A stretch of DNA of 64,000 bases from Rhodoblastus sp963804045 (GCA_963804045.1 CAWDOR010000021.1:62001-126000); one strand, 5' to 3'. Counted from the first letter of the stretch, positions 41,774 through 51,361 are shown. Notes: generated by a model not told the origin, from the letters alone. A program made the numbers and translations.

Positions 41774-42655
41774 TCAGCGGGTTGGAACCGGCGCGCCGCT
41801 GCGATAGTCGTAGAAACCGCGCTGGGTCTTGCGGCCGAGCCAGCCGGCCTCGACATATTTCACCAGCAGCGGACAGGGGCGATATTTGGAATCGGCCAAC
41901 CCCTCATGCAGCACCTGCATGATCGACAGGCACGTGTCCAACCCAATGAAATCCGCCAGTTGCAGCGGACCCATGGGATGATTGGCGCCCAGCCGCATCG
42001 CCGTGTCGATGGCGTCCACCGAGCCCACGCCCTCGTATAGCGTGTAAATCGCCTCATTGATCATCGGCAGCAGGATGCGGTTGACGATAAAGGCCGGGAA
42101 ATCCTCCGACAGCGTCACCGTCTTGTGCAGCTTCTCGATATAGACCTTGGCCGCGGCGAAAGTGGAATCCTCGGTGGCTATGCCGCGGATCAACTCGACC
42201 AGCTGCATTTTCGGCACGGGATTCATGAAGTGAATGCCAATGAAGCGTGTCGGGCGGTCGGTCGCCGAACCCAGCCGGGTGATGGAAATCGACGACGTAT
42301 TGGTGGCGACAATCGCCTCCGGCTTCAAATGGCTGCAAAGATCGGTAAAAATCTTGCGCTTGACGTCTTCGTTCTCGGAAGCCGCCTCCATGACCAGATC
42401 GGCCTCGGCGAGGTCGGCATAGCCTGGCGCCGGCTTGATGCGGGCGAGCGTCGCCTCGCGTTCCTGCGCGGTCATGCCGCCACGTTCGACCACGCGGCCG
42501 AGATTGGCGGCGATGCGGGCGATCCCCGCCTCGATCCTCTCGGGGGTGACGTCATTGAGCAGAATTTCGAAACCGGAAGACGCGCTCACCTGCGTGATGC
42601 CGCAGCCCATTTGGCCCGCGCCGACGACGCCGATTTTCTGAATCTCGAAACTCAT
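41774..42655 (-). CDS. 3-hydroxybutyryl-CoA dehydrogenase
   Basis: Oxidises 3-hydroxyacyl-CoA, or reduces acetoacetyl-CoA, with NAD(P)(H). The 293-residue protein has the Rossmann start IGVVGAGQMGCGITQVSAS, ADLVMEAASENEDVKRKIF, ATNTSSISITRLGS, the catalytic His in FIGIHFMNPVPKMQLVELIR, and the C-terminal domain ANHPMGPLQLADFIGLD. ATG 42655 (MSFEIQKIG) is preferred over an upstream start six codons earlier. It is followed on the other strand by yqgE and preceded by etfBA, a common pairing for acyl-CoA oxidation or the ethylmalonyl-CoA/PHB cycle. Confidence 0.95.
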   Translation of the reverse strand: MSFEIQKIGVVGAGQMGCGITQVSASSGFEILLNDVTPERIEAGIARIAANLGRVVERGGMTAQEREATLARIKPAPGYADLAEADLVMEAASENEDVKRKIFTDLCSHLKPEAIVATNTSSISITRLGSATDRPTRFIGIHFMNPVPKMQLVELIRGIATEDSTFAAAKVYIEKLHKTVTLSEDFPAFIVNRILLPMINEAIYTLYEGVGSVDAIDTAMRLGANHPMGPLQLADFIGLDTCLSIMQVLHEGLADSKYRPCPLLVKYVEAGWLGRKTQRGFYDYRSGAPVPTR

Positions 42656-42763
42656 GATGACTTCCCGGGGCATTTCCGACCGGCGGCGATCATAGGGCTT
42701 AATCGCCGCCAGTCCAGTTGGTCTAGAGTTCGACTACTGTTTTGCAAAAACCTGGTCGGATCC

Positions 42764-43705
42764 TCAACGGCCGATTTTGGCCAATTCGTCCTTGAGTTCG
42801 GGCAGGGCGGCATAGAGGTCCGCGACCAGTCCGTAATCGGCGACCTGGAAGATCGGGGCCTCCTCGTCCTTGTTGATGGCGACGATCACCTTGGAGTCCT
42901 TCATGCCCGCCAGATGCTGGATCGCCCCGGAGATGCCCACGGCGATGTAAAGCTCCGGCGCCACCACCTTGCCGGTCTGGCCCACCTGCCAGTCGTTGGG
43001 CGCGTAACCCGCGTCCACCGCCGCGCGCGACGCGCCCATGGCCGCGCCCAGTCTGTCGGCCACCGGCTCGATATAGGTCTTGAAATTTTCCGAGTTCTGC
43101 ATGGCGCGGCCCCCGGAAATGATGATCTTAGCGGAGGTCAGCTCCGGACGGTCGGACACCGCCAGCGCCTCGCTCTTGAAGGTGGAAACGCCCGTCTCCG
43201 CCGGCGCCGCCACCGCCTCGATGGCCGCCGAACCGCCTTCACCCGTCGCGGCGAAGGTCGAGGTGCGCACCGTGATCACCTTTTTCGCATCGGTCGCCTG
43301 CACCGTCTGGATGGCGTTGCCGGCATAGATCGGCCGCTCGAACGTGTCGGGCGAGATCACTTTGGAGATTTCCGAGATCTGGGCCACATCGAGCAGCGCC
43401 GCGACGCGCGGCAGCACGTTCTTGCCGTTGGAGGTCGCCGGGGCGACAATGGCGTCATAGCCGGGCGCCAGCGCCACGATCAGATCGGCCAGAGGCTCGG
43501 CCAGACCATGCTTGAAGCTGTCGCTCGAAGCCGTCAGCACCTTGTCCACGCCCGCCAGTTTCGCCGCCGCTTGCGCGGCCTCATCCGAGCCGCCGGCGAT
43601 CAGAATATGCACCGGCGCGCCCAGAGCGCTCGCCGCGGTCAGCGCCTTGGCGGTGGCGTCGTTCAGCTTGGCCCCATGCACTTCGGCCAAAAGAAGAGTC
43701 GTCAT
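42764..43705 (-). CDS. etfA: Electron transfer flavoprotein, alpha subunit
   Basis: Carries the FAD of the EtfAB carrier that takes electrons from acyl-CoA and other dehydrogenases to ETF-quinone oxidoreductase. The 313-residue protein has the C-terminal FAD site QVGQTGKVVAPELYIAVGIS, GAIQHLAGMKDSKVIVAINK and EEAPIFQVADYGLVADLY, plus IISGGRAMQNSENF. Its start overlaps the etfB stop by one base. Confidence 0.98.
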   Translation of the reverse strand: MTTLLLAEVHGAKLNDATAKALTAASALGAPVHILIAGGSDEAAQAAAKLAGVDKVLTASSDSFKHGLAEPLADLIVALAPGYDAIVAPATSNGKNVLPRVAALLDVAQISEISKVISPDTFERPIYAGNAIQTVQATDAKKVITVRTSTFAATGEGGSAAIEAVAAPAETGVSTFKSEALAVSDRPELTSAKIIISGGRAMQNSENFKTYIEPVADRLGAAMGASRAAVDAGYAPNDWQVGQTGKVVAPELYIAVGISGAIQHLAGMKDSKVIVAINKDEEAPIFQVADYGLVADLYAALPELKDELAKIGR

Positions 43706-44454
43706 CAGATCACCCCGGCTTCGTCTTTGAGTTTCGCCACGAGTTCGGCCACCGAACCCACCTTGACGCCCGCCTTGCGCGACGCCGGCTCCGAGGTCTT
43801 CACCACTTTCAGACGCGGAGTCACGTCAACCCCATAATCTGCGGGGGTCTTCTCGGCGATGGGCTTCTTCTTCGCCTTCATGATGTTGGGCAGCGAGGCG
43901 TAGCGCGGCTCGTTGAGACGCAGGTCGGTGGTCACCACCGCCGGGGTTTTCAGCGTCACCGTCTGCAAGCCGCCATCGACTTCGCGGGTCACGTCCACGG
44001 TCCCCTCGGCCAGCTCGACCTTCGAAGCAAAAGTGCCCTGGCCCCAGCCCAGCAGCGCCGCCAGCATCTGTCCGGTCTGGTTGCTGTCGTCGTCGATCGC
44101 CTGCTTGCCCAGAATGACCAGGCCCGGCTGTTCCTCCAGCGCGATGGCCTTCAAGATCTTGGCGACCGCCAGCGGCTCGACGGTCTCGTCGGTCTTGACG
44201 AGAATGCCGCGATCCGCGCCCATCGCCAGCCCGGTGCGCAGGGTTTCGGTCGCCTGCTGCGGTCCGATGGAGACCACCACCACTTCCGAAGCCTTGCCGG
44301 CTTCCTTCAGCCGCAGCGCCTCTTCCACGGCGATCTCGTCGAACGGGTTCATCGACATCTTGACATTGGCCAGCTCAACGCCGGTCCCGTCCGTCTTCAC
44401 ACGTATCTTCACGTTGTAATCGACAACCCGTTTCACGGGCACGAGAAGTTTCAT
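43705..44454 (-). CDS. etfB: Electron transfer flavoprotein, beta subunit
   Basis: Partner of EtfA; binds AMP. The 249-residue protein starts MKLLVPVKRVVDYNVKIRVK and has MSMNPFDEIAVEEALRLKEA, VILGKQAIDDDSNQTGQMLA and the ETF-QO contact region LRLNEPRYASLPNIMKAKKK. The subgroup is the conventional (group I) Etf of aerobic bacteria, not the FixAB type. It is the first gene of etfBA. Confidence 0.98.
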   Translation of the reverse strand: MKLLVPVKRVVDYNVKIRVKTDGTGVELANVKMSMNPFDEIAVEEALRLKEAGKASEVVVVSIGPQQATETLRTGLAMGADRGILVKTDETVEPLAVAKILKAIALEEQPGLVILGKQAIDDDSNQTGQMLAALLGWGQGTFASKVELAEGTVDVTREVDGGLQTVTLKTPAVVTTDLRLNEPRYASLPNIMKAKKKPIAEKTPADYGVDVTPRLKVVKTSEPASRKAGVKVGSVAELVAKLKDEAGVI

Positions 44455-44611
44455 CGCTTGAACCTCCGAAAGAAGGGTTTGGTTTATATGTGATCTATTC
44501 AGGGAGTCCTGATCTGTTAGTCGCCGGCGCCGGGCGAGTCAATTCCGCCTGGGCTCATGAAATAGTTCTGCTTAACAATCCGCCGCGCCGGGGCGGCGGA
44601 AGGTCGCAGGT

Positions 44612-45187
44612 TCAGCGATTGGCGCCGGGCTTCCAGAGAATGTCGGCCTTGCCCTCGTCATTGGCGATCCGCGCCGCGACAAACAGGAAATCCGAGAGCC
44701 GGTTGACATAGGCCAACGCCGGGGCGCCGAGCTCTTCGCCCAGACGCTGCAAATCCACCATGCGGCGCTCGGCGCGCCGCGTTATGGCGCGGGCGAGATG
44801 CAGTCCGGCGGCGGCGGGCGAGCCGCCGGGCAGGACGAAGGAGCGCAAAGGCTCCAGCCTTGCGTTGAGCGCGTCGATTTCGCGCTCCAGCCTTTCGACC
44901 TGCGCCGCGACCACGCGCAAGGGCTCATAGCCCAAAGGCTTGTCGCTTGCAGGCGTCGCCAGATCGGCGCCGAGATCGAACAGATCGTTCTGAATCCGCT
45001 CGAGCATGGCGTCGAGGTCCGGCAGCTCGCGGGTGGACAGCCGCGCCAGGCCGACCGCCGAATTGGCCTCGTCAATATCGCCATAGGCTTCGACGCGCGG
45101 ATCGTTTTTCGCGCGCCGCGCGCCGTCGGCCAGGCCGGTCGTGCCGTCGTCGCCGGTGCGGGTGTAGATTTTATTGAGCTTGACCAT
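44612..45187 (-). CDS. Cob(I)alamin adenosyltransferase, PduO type
   Basis: Makes adenosylcobalamin from cob(I)alamin and ATP. The 191-residue protein has the N-terminal ATP motif KIYTRTGDDGTTGLADGARR, YGDIDEANSAVGLAR, FVLPGGSPAAAGLHLARAIT with the RAERR helix, and YVNRLSDFLFVAARIAN. It may serve methylmalonyl-CoA or ethylmalonyl-CoA mutase, which need adenosylcobalamin. It lies 12 bases after the DUF4175 gene on the same strand. Confidence 0.96.
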   Translation of the reverse strand: MVKLNKIYTRTGDDGTTGLADGARRAKNDPRVEAYGDIDEANSAVGLARLSTRELPDLDAMLERIQNDLFDLGADLATPASDKPLGYEPLRVVAAQVERLEREIDALNARLEPLRSFVLPGGSPAAAGLHLARAITRRAERRMVDLQRLGEELGAPALAYVNRLSDFLFVAARIANDEGKADILWKPGANR

Positions 45188-45199
45188 GCTTGCCTTGTG

Positions 45200-47611
45200 T
45201 CAATTGGGCCGGATCAGCCGTTCGAGATAATCCAGTTCCTGCTGGGCGCGGCTGGGGTCGGCGAGCCTCTTGCGCAATTCGTCGAGGATTTTCCGCGCCT
45301 TTTGCGCCGCCGTCGCCTGGACGCCATCGCTGTGCTGGGCGTTGTCGAAGGGGCCCTCGCCATTTTTGTCCCTGCCGCCACGTTTTTGTCCACCCGCCTC
45401 CTGCGACTCCTCGCCGTCCTCCTTTTCGCTTTTCGCCATTTCGCCGGCGCCGCGGCCCATCTGGTCCAGCGCCTGCTGCTGGGCGTCGAGCGCCTTGCCG
45501 TCATCGCCCTGCTTCAGCGCCTTTTCGGCGTCCTGCATCGCCCCTTCGGCCTGTTTCAGCGCTTCCGCCGCCTTGCTGTCCATGGACGGCGCGCCGCGCC
45601 TGAGCGCGTCGAGCTTCTGCTGCAACTGGCCCTGACGCTGCTCCAGCAACTCGCTGGCCTGCCCCTGCCCCGCTTGCGACTGTCCGGGCTGGCCCTTGGC
45701 CCTGGGCTGGCCCTCGCCGGGCTCCGACTGTCGGCCGCCGCGTTCGCGCTCGGAGGTTTCGTCGCGCAATTGCTGCTGCTCGCGCATCATCTTGTCGAGA
45801 TCGCGCCGGCTCTGGCGGTTTTCTTGCTTCCGCGAGGCGCCGCTTTCCGCGTTTTGCAGGTTTTCCAGCATGCTCTGCATCTGGTCGAGCAGCGCCTGGG
45901 CCTTTTCCGTATCGCCCTCTTCCAGCGCCTTTTTCATCTGCTCCAGCAATTTCTGGAAATCCTCCGGCGAGACCGCCTGGCCCTCGCCGCTCTGGCTCTG
46001 GGCCTCGCGGTGCTGGGCTTTTTTCGCCATTTCGGCGAGAAACTTCTCCATGGCCTTGCGCAATTGCGCGGTCAGCCGGTCGATCTCCTCCTTGGGCGCG
46101 CCATTCTTGATCGCCTCGCGCAGCGCCTTTTCCGCCGCGCGCAATTCACGCTCGGCCTGGGACATGTCGCCATCCTCGATCTGAAGCGCCATGGCCCAGA
46201 GGAAATCGGCGACCTCGCGCAATTGCGCGTCGTCCCGCGCCCGGCGCAGCGCGGTGACGGCGAAGCGCAGCCCGAGATGAACCGAAAGCTTCGGCGTGAA
46301 CAGATCGGGCGCGAAATCCAGCGCCTCCAGCGCCGCCTGAACGTCGCCGCGCCGGTCCGCATCCAGCGCCAGAATGCGCCGCTGCTCGGCCAAAGCCAGC
46401 GCCAGCGGATTCCGCATCAGCTTTTGCGGCAGCACGAAATCCTTGACCGCCGCCTCGCCCTGCTGCGCCGCTTCGTCGCGGACGCTCAAGCGCAAATCGA
46501 GCCTTTGCCCGGCATAGGGACTGTCGCTCCAGTCGAGCGTGGCCTTGGCCTCGCCCAGCCCGCCCGGCGCGGCGGGCAGCTCCAGCGGCGCCTCCGGCGG
46601 CGGAAACAGCGCGCGCCCGCCGCTTTGCCGCGCGACCGCGGCGATTTTGGCGTCGCGGGCGCCGTAATCGTCGTCAATGCGATAGGCCAGCGAAAACGAG
46701 CCGCGCGCATTGATCTTGACATCGCCGACCACGGCGATTTTCGGCGGCTGGTCGGGAATGGCGTGAAGGGCGAAATCGCCCGACGCCGCGCCGGAAAAAC
46801 GCAAACGCCCGTCGCCGCGCAAAAGCAGGCGCTGCTCCCCGTCCTTCGTAGCCGGCGCGACCTCGAGAGCGCCCGATGTCGAAATGTTCAGCGCCTGGGG
46901 GTCGCTGGCCCGCGCCACAACAAGCGAACCGATGGGCGCATCGATGCGCTGCGCGCCGCCGCCCTTGAAACTCAGCACCAGCGGCGGCTTGCCGGTATAG
47001 CGCGGCGGGTCGATCCAGGCGTCCACGCGCACAGCCGCGCCCGGCGCCGACAGGCCGCGCCAGTCGAAGGCCGCCGCCAGCCGCAAGGACTTTTCCGGCC
47101 CGGCGACGAAGCCCGAGGCCAGCATCGCGAGAATGGCCAGGGCGACGAGACCGTAAGGATCCTGCGCGGCGAGTTTCGGCGCCGGCGCCGGCGGCCGCAG
47201 TTTTTCCAGACCTTTTTGCGCGCGAAGGCGATGCGCCCGCCAGAGCGCCCCGGTCTGTTCGCGCTCAGGATTGGCCAGGGCGTCGGCGAGAGTCGCGGCG
47301 GGGCCGCCCTCATGGCCTGAATCGAGGCATTGCCGCGCCTGCGCGGCGGATACCGGACGAAAGCGCAGCAGCAGGCGCGCGGCGGCGACCAAGCCCAGCG
47401 CGAACGCCGCCGCCCCGCCAAGGCGGACAGGCGCGGGCGCGGCGAGGAACAGACCCGACCAGGCGAAGGCGACAAAACCCATGGCGACCGCGACGGCGGG
47501 CGCGGCCAGGACGATCAGCCGCTCAAGCACAAGCGCGGCCTGGGTGGCGAGGGTCAGCCAACCCAGCCTGCGCCGCGCCTTTAGCTCCTCCCCGCCGCCT
47601 GTCTCCACCAT
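45200..47611 (-). CDS. DUF4175 family membrane protein (TIGR02302 type)
   Basis: The 803-residue protein has two N-terminal membrane helices (about 20-80), a further helix near residue 155, and a beta-rich middle with AFDWRGLSAPGAAVRVDAWI, DPPRYTGKPPLVL and IDDDYGARDAKIAAVAR. A very long Gln/Glu/Lys-rich helical region (about 470-740) contains KAMEKFLAEMAKKAQHREAQ and RDLDKMMREQQQLRDETSER. Its function is unknown, but an envelope role is likely. It lies 48 bases after lysA, with a strong hairpin in the gap. Confidence 0.92.
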   Translation of the reverse strand: MVETGGGEELKARRRLGWLTLATQAALVLERLIVLAAPAVAVAMGFVAFAWSGLFLAAPAPVRLGGAAAFALGLVAAARLLLRFRPVSAAQARQCLDSGHEGGPAATLADALANPEREQTGALWRAHRLRAQKGLEKLRPPAPAPKLAAQDPYGLVALAILAMLASGFVAGPEKSLRLAAAFDWRGLSAPGAAVRVDAWIDPPRYTGKPPLVLSFKGGGAQRIDAPIGSLVVARASDPQALNISTSGALEVAPATKDGEQRLLLRGDGRLRFSGAASGDFALHAIPDQPPKIAVVGDVKINARGSFSLAYRIDDDYGARDAKIAAVARQSGGRALFPPPEAPLELPAAPGGLGEAKATLDWSDSPYAGQRLDLRLSVRDEAAQQGEAAVKDFVLPQKLMRNPLALALAEQRRILALDADRRGDVQAALEALDFAPDLFTPKLSVHLGLRFAVTALRRARDDAQLREVADFLWAMALQIEDGDMSQAERELRAAEKALREAIKNGAPKEEIDRLTAQLRKAMEKFLAEMAKKAQHREAQSQSGEGQAVSPEDFQKLLEQMKKALEEGDTEKAQALLDQMQSMLENLQNAESGASRKQENRQSRRDLDKMMREQQQLRDETSERERGGRQSEPGEGQPRAKGQPGQSQAGQGQASELLEQRQGQLQQKLDALRRGAPSMDSKAAEALKQAEGAMQDAEKALKQGDDGKALDAQQQALDQMGRGAGEMAKSEKEDGEESQEAGGQKRGGRDKNGEGPFDNAQHSDGVQATAAQKARKILDELRKRLADPSRAQQELDYLERLIRPN

Positions 47612-47617
47612 CTCACA

Positions 47618-47659
47618 GCGCCTTTATCGCGAAACAGGATTTCGCGCCGGAAAAGGCGC
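47618..47659 (-). promoter_or_regulatory. Hairpin in the lysA-DUF4175 gap covering the ribosome site
   Basis: Two nested perfect inverted repeats: GCGCCTTT (47618-47625) with AAAGGCGC (47652-47659), and inside it CGCGAAA (47628-47634) with TTTCGCG (47640-47646), loop CAGGA. On the mRNA strand the 3' arm contains the AAAGG that would serve as the ribosome site for the DUF4175 gene. It starts directly after the lysA stop. Confidence 0.7.
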
Positions 47660-48931
47660 CTATGTCAACCAGTTGGGGACGCGATCGAGGCCGATCAATT
47701 CTTCATAGCTCGTGCGCGGGCGAACCACCGCATGCCTGTCGCCGTCCACGAGAACTTCGGGAACCAGCAGCCGGCTGTTATAGGTGCCGGCCTGCACCGC
47801 GCCATAGGCGCCCGAGGACATGATCGCCAGGAGGTCGCCGGATTTCAGCTCCGGCAGAATGCGGTCGCGGGCGAGAAAATCGCCGGTCTCGCAGACCGGA
47901 CCGACCAGATCGGCCTTGATTTCGGCGGCGCCGGGCGCTGGCGGAACCACAGGGAAAATATCGTGATGCGCCTCGTAAAGCGTCGGGCGCGCCAAATCGT
48001 TCATCGCCGCGTCGACAATGACGAAATTTTTCCCCGCGCCGCGCTTCACATAAATCACTTTTGTCACGAGAATCCCGGCGTTGCCGACGATCAGCCGGCC
48101 CGGCTCGAACACCGTCTTGACGCCCAGCGGCTTGATGTGGCGGCGGACGATCTCTGCGTAAAGCTCCGGATGATAGCTCTCGGGATTTTCCTTTTCCGAA
48201 TAAGGAATGCCGAGGCCGCCGCCGAGATCGACATGGGCGATCCCATGGCCTTTGGCCCGCAATGTCCTCACGAAATCGGCGAGGATGGCGAAGGCGTTGT
48301 CGAAGGGCGCGAGATCGGTGATCTGCGAGCCGATATGCATGTCGACGCCGGCGATTTCGAGTCCGGGAAGTTTCGCCGCCCAATCGTAGACGCCGGCCGC
48401 GACCGACAGGGGAATGCCGAATTTATTTTCCGACTTGCCCGTGGAAATCTTGGCATGGGTCTTGGCGTCCACGTCGGGATTGACGCGGATCGAGATTTTG
48501 GCGGTCTGGCCGCGCGACGCCGCGACCTGGGAAATCCGCTCCAGCTCCGGCTCGGATTCGACATTGAAGCAGAAAATGCCGAGATCGAGCGCCAGCGCGA
48601 TCTCGGCCTCGGTCTTGCCAACACCGGAAAAAGTGATTTTTTCACCGGAAACGCCGGCGGCCTGGGCGCGGCGCAATTCGCCTTCCGAGACCACGTCCAT
48701 GCCGGCGCCCATATTGGCCAGCAGCTTCAGCACCGCCTGGTTGGAATTGGCCTTCATCGCATAGCAGACCAGGGCGTCGAGATCGGCCACGGCTTGCGAA
48801 AAGACGGTGAAATGGCGGCGGATGGTGGCGGCGCTGTAGCAATAGAAGGGCGTCGCCACCTCTTGCGCCAGCGCCGGCAGAGCCTTGCCTTCGGCGTGCA
48901 ACACGCCGTCCTTGTAATCGAAATGGCGCAT
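47660..48931 (-). CDS. lysA: Diaminopimelate decarboxylase
   Basis: Last step of lysine synthesis from meso-diaminopimelate. The 423-residue PLP enzyme of fold type III has the PLP lysine in VCYAMKANSNQAVLKLLANM, GGGLGIPYSEKENPESY, FEPGRLIVGNAGILVTKV, the substrate Cys in GPVCETGDFLARDR, and the final AYGAVQAGTYNSR. The length is normal. It lies nine bases after the LptM-like gene within an argH-lptM-lysA-DUF4175 run. Confidence 0.98.
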   Translation of the reverse strand: MRHFDYKDGVLHAEGKALPALAQEVATPFYCYSAATIRRHFTVFSQAVADLDALVCYAMKANSNQAVLKLLANMGAGMDVVSEGELRRAQAAGVSGEKITFSGVGKTEAEIALALDLGIFCFNVESEPELERISQVAASRGQTAKISIRVNPDVDAKTHAKISTGKSENKFGIPLSVAAGVYDWAAKLPGLEIAGVDMHIGSQITDLAPFDNAFAILADFVRTLRAKGHGIAHVDLGGGLGIPYSEKENPESYHPELYAEIVRRHIKPLGVKTVFEPGRLIVGNAGILVTKVIYVKRGAGKNFVIVDAAMNDLARPTLYEAHHDIFPVVPPAPGAAEIKADLVGPVCETGDFLARDRILPELKSGDLLAIMSSGAYGAVQAGTYNSRLLVPEVLVDGDRHAVVRPRTSYEELIGLDRVPNWLT

Positions 48932-48939
48932 GATCGTTC

Positions 48940-49155
48940 CTAAAGGAGGAAGTCGAAGGGCGTCGGCTCTTTGCTCGCGCCGGCTTTCAGCGCCGGGGGC
49001 GCGATTCCATGCGGCAGTTTCTGCGGCGAATTGTTCGGCAGCGCGGCGGTGGAGGGCGCTTCGGGATAGCCCTTGCGGCCACAGCCTTCGAGCGCCAGAG
49101 TTCCCGTCAGAATTGCGCCGGCGAGCGCGGCGCGGAAGAGGAGATTGCGAGCCAA
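48940..49155 (-). CDS. Small lipoprotein, LptM/YifL-like
   Basis: The 71-residue frame has no ATG. A TTG at 49155 with gaagg upstream gives a short basic start, a hydrophobic helix (RAALAGAILTGTLALEGC) and a lipobox-type Cys followed by GRKGYPEAP. The C-G-R/L-K-G-x-x-x-x-P start after the Cys is the hallmark of the LptM family, which helps LptD mature. LptM-like genes next to lysA/argH are a conserved arrangement. Confidence 0.82.
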   Translation of the reverse strand: MARNLLFRAALAGAILTGTLALEGCGRKGYPEAPSTAALPNNSPQKLPHGIAPPALKAGASKEPTPFDFLL

Positions 49156-49228
49156 GGATCGAAAACCTTCAATTTGGATGCGCGGACTATAGCCGAAAGC
49201 GCCGCGAAAGGCGCCGCTTCCGGCAAAA

Positions 49229-50620
49229 TTATTTCTGCGCGCCGGCAAGCCGGGCTTTCCAGCCGCGCGCCTGTTCGAGCACATTGTTCGGCGCCGTGCC
49301 GCCATAGGACAGCCGGCTGCGCACCGATTTCTCCACGCCGAGCACGTCGAACACCTGCGCGGTGATGGCGGGATCGACGCTTTGCAACTCCGCGAGCGTC
49401 AATTGCTCCAGCTCCTTGCCGGCTTCGGCGGCCAGGCCGACGATGCGCCCGGTGACGTGATGCGCCTGGCGGAAGGGCATGTTGAGCGCCCGCACCAGCC
49501 AGTCGGCGAGATCGGTGGCGGTCGAATAGCCCGAGCCCGCCGCCGCCTTCATTTTTTCCAGCCTGGGCGTCATGTCCTTGACCATGCCGGTCATGGCGGC
49601 GAGGCACAACGACAGGCTTTGCAGCGAGTCGAAACAGCCTTCCTTGTCTTCCTGCATATCCTTGGAATAGGCCAGCGGCAGGCCCTTCATCACGATCAGC
49701 AGCCCGGCGAGATCGCCGATCACCCGGCCCGATTTGCCGCGCACCAGTTCGGCGGCGTCGGGATTGCGCTTCTGCGGCATGATCGACGAACCCGTCGTGA
49801 ATTTGTCGGACAAAGCGATGAAGCCGAATTGCGGCGTCGTCCACAGCACGATTTCCTCGGCGAAGCGCGACAGATGGGTCGCGGCTATGGCGGCGGCGGC
49901 CAGCGTCTCCAGCACGAAATCGCGATCCGAGACGCTGTCGAGCGAATTGGCGGTGGGCCGGTCGAAGCCAAGCGCCTGGGCCGTGGCGAATCGGTCGATG
50001 GGGAAGCTGGTGCCGGCCAGCGCCGCCGCGCCCAAGGGGCATTCATTGAGCCGGGCGCGGGCGTCGCGGAGCCGGCCCCGGTCACGGGCGATCATTTCGA
50101 CATAGGCGAGCAGATGGTGGCCGAAGGTCACCGGCTGCGCCGATTGCAAATGGGTGAAGCCAGGCATGACCGCTTCGGCGAAGGTCTCGGCCTTGTCCAC
50201 CAGAGCCTGTTGCAGATCGGCGAACTGGCCGTCCAGCTCGTCGATGGTGTCGCGCACCCAGAGCTTGAAATCGACGGCGACCTGATCGTTGCGCGAGCGC
50301 GCCGTGTGCAGACGCCCGGCCACGGGACCGATTTTTTCCGCCAGCCGCGATTCCACGTTCATGTGGATGTCTTCCAGCGCCCGCGAGAAGGCGAAATTTC
50401 CCGTCTCGATTTCGGCGCCGACCTCGTCTAGACCTTTTGTGATTGTCTCGGCGTCGGCGGCGGCGACAATGCCCTGTTTGGCCAGCATGGCGACATGGGC
50501 CTTGGAGCCGGCAATGTCCTGCTTCGCCAGGCGATAGTCGAAACCGATGGAAGCGTTGATCTCTTCCATGATGGCGTCGGGGCCGCTGGCGAACCGGCCG
50601 CCCCACATTTGATTGCTCAT
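49229..50620 (-). CDS. argH: Argininosuccinate lyase
   Basis: Splits argininosuccinate to arginine and fumarate. The 463-residue protein has MWGGRFASGPDAIMEEINAS, DIHMNVESRLAEKIG, LHTARSRNDQVAVDFKLWVR, PGFTHLQSAQPVTFGHHLLA and the superfamily signature GSSIMPQKRNPDAAELVRGK. ATG 50620 follows ggag at good spacing; the open frame upstream overlaps the divergent tlpA gene. It starts 42 bases from tlpA, back to back. Confidence 0.98.
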   Translation of the reverse strand: MSNQMWGGRFASGPDAIMEEINASIGFDYRLAKQDIAGSKAHVAMLAKQGIVAAADAETITKGLDEVGAEIETGNFAFSRALEDIHMNVESRLAEKIGPVAGRLHTARSRNDQVAVDFKLWVRDTIDELDGQFADLQQALVDKAETFAEAVMPGFTHLQSAQPVTFGHHLLAYVEMIARDRGRLRDARARLNECPLGAAALAGTSFPIDRFATAQALGFDRPTANSLDSVSDRDFVLETLAAAAIAATHLSRFAEEIVLWTTPQFGFIALSDKFTTGSSIMPQKRNPDAAELVRGKSGRVIGDLAGLLIVMKGLPLAYSKDMQEDKEGCFDSLQSLSLCLAAMTGMVKDMTPRLEKMKAAAGSGYSTATDLADWLVRALNMPFRQAHHVTGRIVGLAAEAGKELEQLTLAELQSVDPAITAQVFDVLGVEKSVRSRLSYGGTAPNNVLEQARGWKARLAGAQK

Positions 50621-50662
50621 GTAAACCGCTCCAACTGATCGCCGATCGAAGCCGAGGCCGAA

Positions 50663-51358
50663 ATGACCGAACCGCAGGAAACGCCGCAAAACGAGCCGCC
50701 GCATGCCGATCCCGCGCACATGCGCGCCGTGGCCCGGCGGCTGATCCTGCCGCATATATTCCTGGTCGCCGCGCTGCTGGCGGCCTCCACATGGTTCGTC
50801 CTATACGGGATGAAGGGGGCCGGGGGCAAGGAAGCCGCCGCCGCGCAATGCGAGGCCTCCAAATCCATGGCCGCGCGGGTCGCGCCGCTGGCCAGGGGCG
50901 AATTCGCCGCCTTGGCCGTCCATGCGGAGCCAAAGCCCTTTCCGGACTTGAGCTTTTCCGGGCCGCAGGGAGCGGCGAGCCTGGCGGCGTTCAAGGGAAA
51001 ACCGGTTTTGCTCAACGCTTGGGCGACCTGGTGCGTCCCGTGCCGCGAGGAAATGCCGGCGCTCGACCGCTTGCAGGGGACGGAAGCCGACAGGCTGACC
51101 GTGGTCGCGATCAATGTCGATACGGCGAAAAAGGAGCGCGCGCGCGGCTTTTTCGCCGAAATCGGCGTGAAAAACCTCGGTTTTTACGAGGATAGCGAGG
51201 GCAAGACTTTTGAGGCGCTGCGCAAGAGCGGCAAGGTTTTGGGCCTGCCCGCCAGTTTCCTGATCGGGCCTGACGGCTGCGAGATCGCCGCTTTGGCCGG
51301 ACCGGCGAAATGGGACGGCGCCGAGGCTCTAGAACTCGTCAAGGCCTTGACGCCGTAA
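50663..51358 (+). CDS. tlpA: TlpA-family thiol:disulfide oxidoreductase
   Basis: A membrane-anchored periplasmic thioredoxin; Bradyrhizobium TlpA reduces copper-binding Cys in cytochrome oxidase assembly. The 231-residue protein has a membrane anchor at about 30-50 (LPHIFLVAALLAASTWFVL) and a thioredoxin fold with KPVLLNAWATWCVPCREEMP (WCVPC active site) and GLPASFLIGPDGCEIAALAG. The divergent argH-tlpA arrangement is typical of Hyphomicrobiales. It is convergent with grxD, three bases apart. Confidence 0.93.
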   Translation: MTEPQETPQNEPPHADPAHMRAVARRLILPHIFLVAALLAASTWFVLYGMKGAGGKEAAAAQCEASKSMAARVAPLARGEFAALAVHAEPKPFPDLSFSGPQGAASLAAFKGKPVLLNAWATWCVPCREEMPALDRLQGTEADRLTVVAINVDTAKKERARGFFAEIGVKNLGFYEDSEGKTFEALRKSGKVLGLPASFLIGPDGCEIAALAGPAKWDGAEALELVKALTP

Positions 51359-51361
51359 CCC

